This document shows, in pieces, positions 50,345-58,516 of a stretch of DNA of 64,000 nt; position 1 is the first letter of the stretch, and every line of letters begins with the position of its first letter. Source of the stretch: CADCVT01 sp036389155 (GTDB taxonomy: Bacteria > Actinomycetota > Thermoleophilia > Solirubrobacterales > Solirubrobacteraceae). A program made the translations under genes and the position numbers. Below the pieces are notes generated by a model. The model was not told the DNA's origin. It saw nothing but the letters and a program-made list of their open reading frames with translations, and made no database searches. The stretch covers positions 86,088-150,087 of the forward strand of contig DASVQN010000014.1 of the NCBI GenBank assembly GCA_036389155.1, given 5' to 3'.

Positions 50345-50635
50345 ATGACCACGGACCAGAATCCGCCCGACGAGGACGACGACGCGATCCGGGACCTGGT
50401 CGTTCGCCTCTCGCGGCCGCACCGCAGCGGAGGACGCGTCATCGAGCGGGCGACGCTGCTGGCCGAGGGCAGCGACTTCGACGCCGTGATCGAGTGGATC
50501 ACGTCGCACGGGGGCGAGCCGGAGGCTCCGGCGGCGCCGCGGGCGAGCGGCGGGCTCCACAGCGCGCGGCTCGCCTCGGCCCACGGCGAGCGCGCGCCCC
50601 TGCGCTTCATCCTGCCCGCCGCCGCGCTGCGCTGA
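50345..50635 (+). CDS. Small soluble protein of unknown function
   Basis: A 96-residue acidic/basic product: MTTDQNPPDEDDDAIRDLVV at the N-terminus, then RPHRSGGRVIERATLLAEG and FDAVIEWITSHGGEPEAP, ending in a Ser/Ala-rich basic tail. The pattern RVIERATLLAEGSDFDAVIEW could be a helix-turn structure, without recognisable family. ATG at 50345 has TACGGT 6 nt upstream, typical for leaderless genes here, which supports that it is real. Confidence 0.65.
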   Translation: MTTDQNPPDEDDDAIRDLVVRLSRPHRSGGRVIERATLLAEGSDFDAVIEWITSHGGEPEAPAAPRASGGLHSARLASAHGERAPLRFILPAAALR

Positions 50636-50670
50636 GCGAACCTTTTCCCCGCACGGGGGGCGGGCGGAAG

Positions 50671-51627
50671 ATGATCGCCCGGTGCGCCTCCGGCTCCCCT
50701 CGCCGCCGCCGCCCTGTGGTGCTGGCGGCCCAGCGCGCCGCGGCTCTCGCGAAGCTGCGTGCCGAGAAGTCGGTTTTCTGGGCGGAGGGGAACCGCCCCG
50801 TGCAGGCCGCGACCGCCGACCCGCTCTTCGGCTCGCTGTGGGCCCTCGAGAACGCGGGCCAGAGCGGCGGGCTGCCGGACGCCGACATCGACGCCGAGGA
50901 CGCGTGGCGCTACACGAAGGGCGCCGGCGCGACGGTGGCCGTCGTCGACAGCGGCGTGCAGCTCGACCACCCCGACCTCCAGTTCACCGGCAACCCAGGC
51001 GAGCGCGGCGGCGGGCGCGAGACCGACGGGATCGACAACGACGGCAACACCTACGTCGACGACTGGCTCGGGTGGAACTGGATCGCTGCTCAACCGCGAC
51101 GGCTTCGGCGGGTCGGTCGGGATCGCCGGGGCCTTCGACTACGCCGGCCGCCTCGGCGTCCGGGTCGTCAACGCCTCGCTCGGCGGGATCGGCGCGTCGC
51201 GGTTCGAGGAGGAGGCGATCCTCGCGCATCCCGACACCCTCTACATCGCGGCCGCGGGCAACGGCGACACCGTCGACCCGACGAGACCTGGCTCGACGGC
51301 GGCTACGTCTCCAGGCGGGGCACGTCGATGGCGGCTCCCCACGTCAGCACGGTCGCCGCGCTCATCTTCGCCGCGGTGCCCGGCATCACCGCCGCGCAGG
51401 TGAAGGACGCGCTGATGACCTCGGTCGACCGGCCGCCGCTCCTCGTCGACAAGTCGCTGTCCGGCGGTCGCCTGAACGCCGCCGCCGCCCTCCGGGCCGG
51501 GGGCGCCGTGATCCCGCTGCCGCGCACCGCCGACGAGTGCCTCAAGGAGAGGTGGCGCACGTTCAGGGGCTTCAAGAACCAGGGCGAGTGCGTGAGCTTC
51601 GTCGTGACACCGACGAGGAAGCCCTGA
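50671..51627 (+). pseudogene. Decayed secreted subtilisin-like (S8) protease
   Basis: Three pieces of a subtilase remain. Frame one (50671 to about 51085) has the end of an I9-like propeptide (ALAKLRAEKSVFWAEGNRPV), LWALENAGQSGG and the Asp motif VAVVDSGVQLDHPDL, up to DDWLGWNW. Frame two (about 51083-51280) has LNRDGFGGSVGIAGAFDYAG, VVNASLGG and the oxyanion AAAGN. Frame one returns (about 51281-51627) with DGGYVSRRGTSMAAPHVS, the Ser motif, and an ordinary end. The His motif (HGTHVAG) is absent in every frame, and the signal peptide and first part of the propeptide are missing too. This fits two internal deletions that shift and restore the frame, plus N-terminal loss. An assembly artefact is the alternative. 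Confidence 0.75.
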
Positions 51628-51708
51628 TGCGGCGTCTACGCGACAGGCTCTCGCCCCCGGGCGGGTCCAGCTCCCGCACCACGGTGCGCGCCTCGAGGTC
51701 GTCGACGG

Positions 51709-52955
51709 CTAGAGCGAGGCGCGGAGGATCGCCGCGAGGTCGTCGTCCGACGGCTCGCGCGGCGCGATGGTCAGCAGGCGCGCCTGCTTGCGCGCGCCCT
51801 CGACGAGCTGCGGTATGTCCTGCTCGCCGTAGCCGAAGGCGGCGATCGAGTCGGGCGCGCCGACGTCGCGCATGAGCAAGCGCAGCGCGTTCGGGAGCGC
51901 CTCCGGGCCGGTCTCGTCCGAGCCGAGCAGCGACGCGACGTGGTCGTGGCGCTCGGGCGCCGCCTCGTAGGTGAACGCGAACGCCGCCGGCGAGGTCACG
52001 ATCACCGAGAGGCCGTGGGGCACGAAGCCGTGGTCGTCGGGGTAGCCCGCCGGCGCGTACTCGTGCTTGAGGCCGGCGATCGGATACGCGCACGCGTGCG
52101 GGATGTGCACACCGGCCGAGCCGAAGCCGATCCCGGCGAGGGTGGCACTGAGCATCATCGCGCCGCGCGCCTCGACGTCGTCCGCGTCCGCGACCGCGCG
52201 CCGCAGGAAGCGCCCGCCGTACTCGAGCGCGCGCTCGCTCCACAGGTCGGCGACGGGGTTCGAGCCCTGGTAGGGCGGCCGCTCGTCGGGCGAGCCCGGC
52301 CGCGGCCGGGCCGTGTAGGGCTTGGAGAGGAACGACTCCGCCGCGTGGCAGACGACGTCGAGCCCCGCCGAGGCGACGACCTCCCCCGGCAGCGTCCGGG
52401 TCAGCTCGGGGTCGACGACCGCCTGCGCGGGGCGCAGGTAGCGGTGCGAGATCCCGCTCTTGACCTTGATGTCCGGCAGGTCGAGCACGGCGACCGTCGT
52501 CGCCTCGCTGCCCGAGCCCGGCGTCGTCGGGATCGCGAGGTGGGGGAGGAGCGGCGTCGGCGGCTTGCGGCCCCCGCCCACCGGCGGGTTGACGTACTCC
52601 ATCACCGGCGCCGGGTGCGAGAGGACCAGGTCGGCGACCTTCGCGGTGTCCATCGACGAGCCTCCGCCGACGCTGACGAAGCCGTCGACGCCGGCGTCGC
52701 GCGCGAAGTCCGCGGCCTCCTGCAGCGAGTCGATCGTCGGCTCGACGTGCGCGCGGTCGTAGACGACGACGTCGATCCCCTCGGCCTCCGCCAGCTTGCT
52801 CACGCGCTCGGCGTGGCCCGCCTCCCGTACCCGCGGGTCCGTCACGAGCATCGCCCGCTTCACGCCCAGCCGCTTGAGCTCCCACCCGGCCTCGTCCACC
52901 GCGCCGCTGCCGTACTTGACCGGCGTGGCCTCGACCGTGAAGACCGTCTCGTTGC

Positions 52956-52959
<4 letters not shown>
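51709..52959 (-). CDS. Iron-containing alcohol dehydrogenase, hydroxyacid-oxoacid transhydrogenase (HOT) type
   Basis: A 416-residue group III alcohol dehydrogenase. SVGGGSSMDTAKV binds the nucleotide, IPTTPGSGSEATTVAVL follows, and AGVHIPHACAYPIAGLKHEY with DDHGFVPHGLSVIVTSPAAF is the segment specific to ADHFE1-like transhydrogenases, with the metal His residues. HOT enzymes move hydride between 4-hydroxybutyrate and 2-oxoglutarate; the natural substrate here is not certain. ATG overlaps the thioesterase stop by 4 bp, so TetR, thioesterase and this gene form one operon read on the minus strand. Confidence 0.87.
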
Positions 52960-53377
<418 letters not shown>

Positions 53378-53381
<4 letters not shown>

Positions 53382-53989
53382 GCGCGCGAACCGTAGACGG
53401 CTCGCGCGAGGAGCGTCAGCTGATCGGCGATCTGCTCCGGGCTCAGGCCGCGGTCGCGGCGCTGGTGGCGGTAGACGGTCGAGCCGAGCGGGGCGAGCAG
53501 CGCGTCGGCGCACCACGCCGCGTCGACGTGCGGCGCGAGCTCGCGGAGCAGGACCATCGTGTGCAGGTGCCACGCCGGGTAGGGGCCGAGCGCGAACCGC
53601 CCGGTCGGCAGCGCGTGCTCGACGGCGTAGATGAGGTCCAGGGCCTTCTCGGTGTGCTCGACGAGCGCGCGCAGGAAGGCCTCCAGCCGCTCCTCGGGCG
53701 GCGCGCCCGGGCCGAGCGGCGGCGGGCCCGAGAGGATCGCCTCCTGCAGCTCGCGCGCGTGGTCGTCGAGGACGCTCGCCGCGAGGCTCGCCTTGTCGCC
53801 GAACCGGCGGTAGAGCGTGCCGACGCCGACGCCGGCCTCCGCCGCGATCGCGCGCATGTCCACGCGCTCGACGTCCCCGCACTCGCGGAAGAGCTTCGCT
53901 GCCGCCTCGGCGACGCGCTCGCGGTTGCGCGCCGCATCGCCCCGCACGGGGGCGGGAGCGCTGCCGGCGACGGGGAGCTCGAGGGTCAT
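53378..53989 (-). CDS. TetR-family transcriptional regulator
   Basis: A 203-residue TetR repressor. The helix-turn-helix occupies about 17-64 (ERVAEAAAKLFRECGD, MRAIAAEAGVGVGTLYRRFG, DKASLAASVL); the C-terminal ligand-binding part is all helical with AVEHALPTGRFALGP. It is first in the operon with a thioesterase and a dehydrogenase, and faces yceI and an FMN reductase. ATG at 53989; ATG at 54001 is possible but overlaps its own -10 (TAGAAT, 54005-54000). A 15-bp inverted repeat lies at the -35 of both promoters, so autoregulation plus control of the divergent genes is likely. Confidence 0.9.
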
Positions 53990-54022
53990 CGTGCCCTGCA
54001 TTCTAGCCGGTTTCGCGCCAAG

Positions 54023-54037
54023 CGGAACAACGTTCCG
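54023..54037. promoter_or_regulatory. TetR operator candidate
   Basis: CGGAAC-AAC-GTTCCG is a perfect 6-3-6 inverted repeat. It covers the -35 region of the minus-strand TetR promoter (17 bp from TAGAAT) and that of the plus-strand yceI promoter (about 18 bp from TATCTT at 54047-54052). Confidence 0.6.
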
Positions 54038-54046
54038 GTTTCGTGC

Positions 54047-54052
54047 TATCTT
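54047..54052 (+). promoter_or_regulatory. -10 of the yceI promoter
   Basis: TATCTT followed by about 55 nt of leader with a true ribosome binding site (GGGGAGG before 54114), in contrast to the leaderless genes of the window. Confidence 0.5.
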
Positions 54053-54113
54053 GTTGCTCACGCAATGAGTCGGGCCGAAGATGGTCCGGCGTGAGACCTG
54101 GGGAGGTCTTTCC

Positions 54114-54665
54114 GTGAGCACCGCAACGCAGCCGATCACCGGCACCTTCGCCGCCGATCCGATCCACTCGTCGTTCCAGTTCGCCGTCAAGCACATGAAG
54201 GTGGCGACGTTCCGTGCAGGCTTCGACGAGGTCGACGCCCGCCTGGTCGCCGGCGACGACGGCATCGAGCTCGAGGGCCGGGCCAAGGTGGAGTCCGTCT
54301 CCGTCACCAACCCGCCGGAGCTTCGCGAGCACCTCGTCAACAGCACCGACTTCTTCGACGCGGGCAGCCACCCGGAGATCGTGTTCTCCTCGAAGAACGT
54401 CGACCTCGCCGACGACGGCACCGCGACCGTCGAGGGCGAGCTGACGATCAAGGGCATCACCAAGCCGGTCACGGCGACGGGCACCTACCAGGCGCCGGTC
54501 CAGGACCCGTACGGCGGCGTGCGCTCCGCGCTCGAGCTGACGGCGACCCTCGACCGCCGCGAGTGGGACCTCAACTGGCAGGCCCCGCTGCCCAGCGGCG
54601 ACGACGTCCTCGCGTGGGACGTGACGCTGAGCGTCAACCTCGAGCTCGTCCGGCAGGACGCGTAG
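54114..54665 (+). CDS. YceI-family lipid-binding protein
   Basis: A 183-residue YceI lipocalin-like protein without signal peptide: ADPIHSSFQFAVKHMKVATF, GIELEGRAKVESVSV, SHPEIVFSSKNVDL, VEGELTIKGITKPVT and a final LSVNLELV. The fold binds long isoprenoid or lipid chains; the start lacks an export signal so it should be cytoplasmic. GTG at 54114 is chosen because GGGGAGG lies 7 nt upstream. The next gene starts 8 bp after the stop. Confidence 0.92.
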   Translation: MSTATQPITGTFAADPIHSSFQFAVKHMKVATFRAGFDEVDARLVAGDDGIELEGRAKVESVSVTNPPELREHLVNSTDFFDAGSHPEIVFSSKNVDLADDGTATVEGELTIKGITKPVTATGTYQAPVQDPYGGVRSALELTATLDRREWDLNWQAPLPSGDDVLAWDVTLSVNLELVRQDA

Positions 54666-54673
54666 GGAGACCG

Positions 54674-55288
54674 ATGCTCGTCCTCGGCCTCAGCGGCAGC
54701 CTGCGCCGGGACTCGCACAACCGCAAGCTGCTCCGGGCGGCGGCACAGGAGCTGCCGTCCGGAGATCGGCTCGGCGTGTGGGAGGGCCTCGGCGAGCTCC
54801 CGCTCTACGACCAGGACCTCGACGGCGCGCCCGCGCCGCCCGAGGTCCGCCGGCTGCGCGACGCGATCGCGGCCGCCGACGCGGTCCTCATCAGCACGCC
54901 GGAGTACAACCACTCGATTCCCGGCGGGCTGAAGAACGCGCTGGACTGGGCGTCGCGGCCCTTCGCGAACAACGTCCTGCGCGACAAGCCGGTCGCCGTC
55001 GTCGGCGCCAGCACCGGGCTCTTCGGCGCGGTGTGGGCGCAGGCCGAGACGAGGAAGGTCCTCAAGGCCGTCGGAGCCCACGTGATCGAGCGCGAGCTAC
55101 CGGTCGGCTCGGCCGACGGCGCCTTCGACGAGGACGGCGCGCTCGTCGACCCCGACCTGCGAAGCGAGCTCGCGGCCGTCGTCGCCGACCTCGTCCGCGA
55201 GGTCCGAGCCCCGCTCGAGGACGAGACGGCGCAGGAGGCCGCGGAGGCGGACCGCGCCGCGCGCCTCGGCGAGACCGTCGAGGCCTAG
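54674..55288 (+). CDS. NADPH-dependent FMN reductase (flavodoxin-like)
   Basis: A 204-residue flavodoxin-fold reductase: LVLGLSGSLRRDSHNRKLL is the FMN phosphate loop, LPLYDQDLDG and STPEYNHSIPGGLKNALDW the diagnostic family motif, followed by KPVAVVGASTGLFGAVWAQ. It should reduce FMN or quinone/azo compounds with NADPH. GGGAG lies 5-9 nt before the ATG at 54674. It is probably co-transcribed with yceI under TetR control. Confidence 0.92.
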   Translation: MLVLGLSGSLRRDSHNRKLLRAAAQELPSGDRLGVWEGLGELPLYDQDLDGAPAPPEVRRLRDAIAAADAVLISTPEYNHSIPGGLKNALDWASRPFANNVLRDKPVAVVGASTGLFGAVWAQAETRKVLKAVGAHVIERELPVGSADGAFDEDGALVDPDLRSELAAVVADLVREVRAPLEDETAQEAAEADRAARLGETVEA

Positions 55289-55291
55289 CGA

Positions 55292-55322
55292 GGCGCGCGC
55301 CGCGGAGCCCCCGGCGCGCGCC
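55292..55322. terminator. GC hairpin between convergent genes
   Basis: Two copies of the self-complementary GGCGCGCGCC (55292-55301 and 55313-55322) flank an 11-nt loop. It lies between the FMN reductase stop and the stop of the convergent gene and could end transcription from both sides; it has no T tail. Confidence 0.5.
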
Positions 55323-55332
55323 CCTTCGCGCC

Positions 55333-56724
55333 CTACCGCGCCAGCCGGACCCGCAGGGTCTTGGTCTGGGCCGCGCCGCCGCCCTTCGGGGCGAACCGGA
55401 CCGCGACCTTCATCGCCCGGGCCTTGCGGGCCACGCGCAGCCGCAGGGCGACGGGGCCGGCCTTCTTCGCCGACGCGCCACCTCGCGCGACCACCTTGCC
55501 GCCCGCGCGGCCGGTCGCCGTCAGGCGTCCCGCGCCCGGCGCGGCGACGCGCAGGGTCACCGCGTTCCGCCCGCGCCGCGAAACGCTGACGCGGAGCGAG
55601 CCCGCGGCCGCGCCCGCCGCCGCGCCGCCCGCCGGCCGCGCCGGGGCGCCCGCGCTCGGCACGGCCGGGGACGGAGCCGCCGGGCTCGCCGCGGGCCGCC
55701 CCTCGGGGACGCCGGCGGGGCCCCAGTCCGGCGCCTTCGCCCCCGCCGGCGCGACGATCGAGCCCGCGCTGTCGGGCGTCCGGCACCCGGCGGACTGGTC
55801 CGGCACGGCCATGACGTGGATCCCCTGCCCGTCCTCGAAGGCGAGCCCCGCGCCGTCGGGCGACCACGTGGGGGAGGCCGGGTCGCTGCCGTCCTCGGGC
55901 TCCCACGTGAAGCAGCCGTCGTCCGGCGGCGCGGCGGTGCCGGAGCCGGTACGCCAGACCTCGAGGTACCACGTCGTCCCGTTGTTCAGGTCGCCGTGCT
56001 CGACGATCATCGCGAGCTTGTCCTTCTGGCGGGCCAGCGCCATGTCGCGCCACTGGGCGTGGAAGCCGAACCGGAACCAGCGGTTGAGCTCGCCGGTCGC
56101 GACGTTGCTCACCACCGCGTTCTCCGACATCGGGACGCCCGCCTCGCTGCGCAGCAGCTCGTCGTCGGAGATCCACGACGGATGGACCCAGCCGGTGAGG
56201 TTGCCGCCCATCTCGTCCCAGGCCGTGAGGCGGTCGGGATGGGTCAGCGCCGTCCCGCTGTCGAGCCGCTGGCGCATGCACCCGCCGCCCGAAGTGCAGA
56301 CCGGGTCGTACGTGTAGTGCTGCCAGTAGTACGTGTACGCGACCTTCGTCCCGTCGTCCGAGATCTCCGGGTCGAACGGGCCGTTGAAGTAGTTGGTGCT
56401 CGTGTCGTCGTACGACGGGATCCCGTTGCCCGGAGGAGGCGGGCCGTCGCTCACGGGCGTCTTGAAGTCCGCGACGACGTTGCCGAGGCGATCGAGCTTG
56501 TACAGGTCCTCGCCGGCCAGGGCGACGATCGTCCCGTCGTCGGACTGCGAGGCGTACGAGTACCGGCCGCTGTGGGTGACCTGGAACGTCCGCGACCCGT
56601 CGGGCGTCGTCAGGAAGACGTCGCCGTCCTTGACGTACGAGATCGAGTCGGCGGAGGCGGCGGGCGCCGCGGCGGCGAGGGCGGCGGCGCAGGTGAGGGT
56701 GGTGATGGCGGTGCGGGAGAGCAT
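55333..56724 (-). CDS. Secreted beta-propeller (TolB/PD40-like) protein with basic C-terminal module
   Basis: A 463-residue exported protein with signal peptide SRTAITTLTCAAALAAAAPA. The propeller-like repeats include SYVKDGDVFLTTPDGSRTFQ, DDGTIVALAGEDLYKLD, PEISDDGTKVAYTY and PTWSPDGAGLAFED, the PD40 pattern of WSPDG..IAF. A Pro/Ala linker then leads to an Arg/Lys-rich beta module (about 375-463) similar in style to the C-terminus of the acylase at 41574-44165. Function unknown; such proteins often bind ligands or act at the wall. ATG at 56724; the GAGCAT hexamer 6 nt upstream is a weak -10. Confidence 0.8.
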   Translation of the reverse strand: MLSRTAITTLTCAAALAAAAPAASADSISYVKDGDVFLTTPDGSRTFQVTHSGRYSYASQSDDGTIVALAGEDLYKLDRLGNVVADFKTPVSDGPPPPGNGIPSYDDTSTNYFNGPFDPEISDDGTKVAYTYYWQHYTYDPVCTSGGGCMRQRLDSGTALTHPDRLTAWDEMGGNLTGWVHPSWISDDELLRSEAGVPMSENAVVSNVATGELNRWFRFGFHAQWRDMALARQKDKLAMIVEHGDLNNGTTWYLEVWRTGSGTAAPPDDGCFTWEPEDGSDPASPTWSPDGAGLAFEDGQGIHVMAVPDQSAGCRTPDSAGSIVAPAGAKAPDWGPAGVPEGRPAASPAAPSPAVPSAGAPARPAGGAAAGAAAGSLRVSVSRRGRNAVTLRVAAPGAGRLTATGRAGGKVVARGGASAKKAGPVALRLRVARKARAMKVAVRFAPKGGGAAQTKTLRVRLAR

Positions 56725-56803
56725 GCGGCCATGCTCGGCGCCCGGCCGCGGCCGTACATCGGGGGGTCCCCCGGTGTGCGTTCCTGGTGTCCCCGACGCT
56801 CCC

Positions 56804-56965
56804 CTAGTCGTCGAACTCGACGAGCGCGAGGAGGTCGCCCGGCAGCGGCGCCCCCGCGATCTCCGGATGCGCGGCCTCGAGGTGGCGCTGCATCTCGCTC
56901 ACCAGCTGGTCGGGAGACTCGGCCCGCAGGCAGTCGCCGCATTCGCAGGTGATCAGGCAGGGCAT
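56804..56965 (-). CDS. Short DUF1059-like Cys protein
   Basis: A 53-residue protein, MPCLITCECGDCLRAESPDQ then a helix LVSEMQRHLEAAHPEIAG and an acidic end. It has four Cys within the first 12 residues (positions 3, 7, 9, 12), so metal binding is likely. The pattern of Cys, acidic helix and His-containing end (RHLEAAHPE) is that of DUF1059 shortened at the N-terminus, as in the gene at 48049. ATG at 56965; ATG at 56974 three codons upstream is equally possible. The CCTTGCGG repeats just upstream of its start may regulate it and the FAD gene. Confidence 0.7.
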   Translation of the reverse strand: MPCLITCECGDCLRAESPDQLVSEMQRHLEAAHPEIAGAPLPGDLLALVEFDD

Positions 56966-56986
56966 GGCGGGCATGGTCGCGAGCGC

Positions 56987-57061
56987 ACCTTGCGGCGACC
57001 TTGCGGGCGGACGGCGGAACCTTGCAGGCGGCCGCAATGGTCTGGCAACCGAACCGCAAGG
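56987..57061. promoter_or_regulatory. Array of CCTTGCGG-type motifs between divergent genes
   Basis: ACCTTGCGG occurs at 56987-56995 and 56998-57006 (11-bp step), ACCTTGCAGG at 57019-57028 (21-bp step), and the inverse CCGCAAGG at 57054-57061. The array lies between the DUF1059-like start and the FAD oxidoreductase start. Confidence 0.5.
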
Positions 57062-57084
57062 CGGCCCCGTCACCTTCTCGACCC

Positions 57085-58311
57085 ATGAGCACCGCCGTGA
57101 GCCGCACGAGCACCGACGTCCTCGAGCTCCACAGCGCCCAGGACGCCGTGGATGCCGTCCGCCGCGCCCGCCGCGAAGGGCGGCGCGTGATCGTGCTGAG
57201 CCCGCGCGACGGCGCCCCGGCCGACGCGGGCGACGCGCTCGTGGTCAGCACGGCGGCGCTGACCGGCGTCGAGATCGACGCCGACATGTGGCGGGCGCGG
57301 GTCGAGGCCGGCGCGCTCTGGCGCGACGTCGCGCTCCCCGCCTCGGAGCTCGGCCTCGCGCCGCTGGCCGCCCAGGCCGGCGACTCGCCGGTCGTCCCGG
57401 ACACGCTGCACGGCGGCGTCAGCTGGCTGGCCCGGCTGCACGGCCTCGCCTGCAACAGCCTCACGGCCGTCGAGATCGTGACGCCCGACGGCGAGCTCGT
57501 CCGCGCCGACTTCACGCAGGAGCCGGAGCTGTTCGAGGCGCTGCGCGGCGGCGGCGAGCAGCTCGGCCTCGTCGTCGCGGTCGAGATGCTCCTGCACCCG
57601 GTCGCCCAGCTCTACGCAGGCTCGCTGATGTGGCCCATCGAGCGCGCGCCCGAGATCCTGCGCCGCTGGCGCGACTGGGCCCGCACCGCGCCTGTGGAGC
57701 TGACCTCGGTCGTGCGGCTGCTCCGCACGCCCGACAGCGAGTGCGTCCCCGCGCCGTTCCGGGGCCGCGCGTTCGTCGCCGTGGAGGCCGCGTACGCCGG
57801 CTGCGCCGCCGCCGCCGCGCCCTTCATCGACCACCTCCGTCACCTTCAGCCTGAGATCGACACTTTCACCACGATGCCGCCCGCGGGCCTCCTCGCGCTC
57901 CACGGCGACCCCGAGTGCCTCGACGGCCGGCGCGTCGGCGGGCACACGCTCCTCGGCGCGCTCCCCGACGACGCCATCGACGCGGTCGTCGAGATCGCCG
58001 GCGCGGACGCGGAGACCCCGCTCTGCTCCTTCGAGATCCGCCACCTCGGCGGCGCCCTGGCGACCGAGGCGCGGTACGCCGGGGCCGTCCCGAGCGTCGA
58101 CGCCGAGTTCGCCGCCGTGGCCGTCGGGCTGGCCGCCCCCGGCGAGGACGCCAGCCCGCTGACCGCCGCCACCGCCGCCGCCCTCGAGCACATGGCGCGC
58201 TGGCGCTCAGGCGATCCCCTCACGTCCTGCGCGCGCGCACGCGTGCGGGATCTCAAGCGCCGCGTCGATCCGGCCCGCATGTTCGCCGGTTCGCCGCGCT
58301 ACGCCCGGTAG
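57085..58311 (+). CDS. FAD-binding oxidoreductase (PCMH/BBE type)
   Basis: A 408-residue flavoprotein of the berberine-bridge/PCMH group. The FAD part includes LHSAQDAVDAVRRARREGRR, DMWRARVEAGALWRDVALPA, GDSPVVPDTLHGGVSWLARL, HGLACNSLTAVEIVTPDGEL, LFEALRGGGEQLGLVVAVEM; the end DLKRRVDPARMF is the BBE tail. The usual covalent-FAD His in the first loop is not visible (the loop reads VLSPRDGAP), so FAD may be bound non-covalently. Substrate unknown. ATG at 57085 with CACCTT 7 nt upstream; repeated CCTTGCGG motifs in the upstream region suggest regulation. Confidence 0.88.
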   Translation: MSTAVSRTSTDVLELHSAQDAVDAVRRARREGRRVIVLSPRDGAPADAGDALVVSTAALTGVEIDADMWRARVEAGALWRDVALPASELGLAPLAAQAGDSPVVPDTLHGGVSWLARLHGLACNSLTAVEIVTPDGELVRADFTQEPELFEALRGGGEQLGLVVAVEMLLHPVAQLYAGSLMWPIERAPEILRRWRDWARTAPVELTSVVRLLRTPDSECVPAPFRGRAFVAVEAAYAGCAAAAAPFIDHLRHLQPEIDTFTTMPPAGLLALHGDPECLDGRRVGGHTLLGALPDDAIDAVVEIAGADAETPLCSFEIRHLGGALATEARYAGAVPSVDAEFAAVAVGLAAPGEDASPLTAATAAALEHMARWRSGDPLTSCARARVRDLKRRVDPARMFAGSPRYAR

Positions 58312-58367
58312 CGCCGAACGCTCTACCGCGCCGCGCCTCACCTTCGCCCTCACTTCGCGCGTGGCCG

Positions 58368-58381
58368 ATGCCGATAGGCAT
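58368..58381. repeat. Inverted repeat in the largest intergenic region
   Basis: ATGCC-GATA-GGCAT (58368-58381) in the 205-bp space 58312-58516. Nothing else gene-like is seen in this space apart from an AT-richer stretch around CATATATGTG (near 58440) and the promoter of the following gene. It could be a weak terminator or operator. Confidence 0.4.
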
Positions 58382-58479
58382 TGCATCGCCGCCTGTTCCC
58401 CCCATTCGCGGTCGCGGGCTCTGCCTGCGCCCAGCCGCTCATATATGTGTCCAACGGGGTTTGAATGGGCGGAAAAGCC

Positions 58480-58509
58480 TTGCGTTTCGTCCGCGGACAG
58501 GCGTACGGT
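58480..58509 (+). promoter_or_regulatory. Promoter of the giant repeat protein gene
   Basis: TTGCGT (58480-58485), 18 bp spacer, TACGGT (58504-58509), then 7 nt to the ATG at 58517. Both boxes are recognisable, and the gap to the start codon predicts a leaderless mRNA. Confidence 0.5.
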
Positions 58510-58516
58510 CGCTCCG

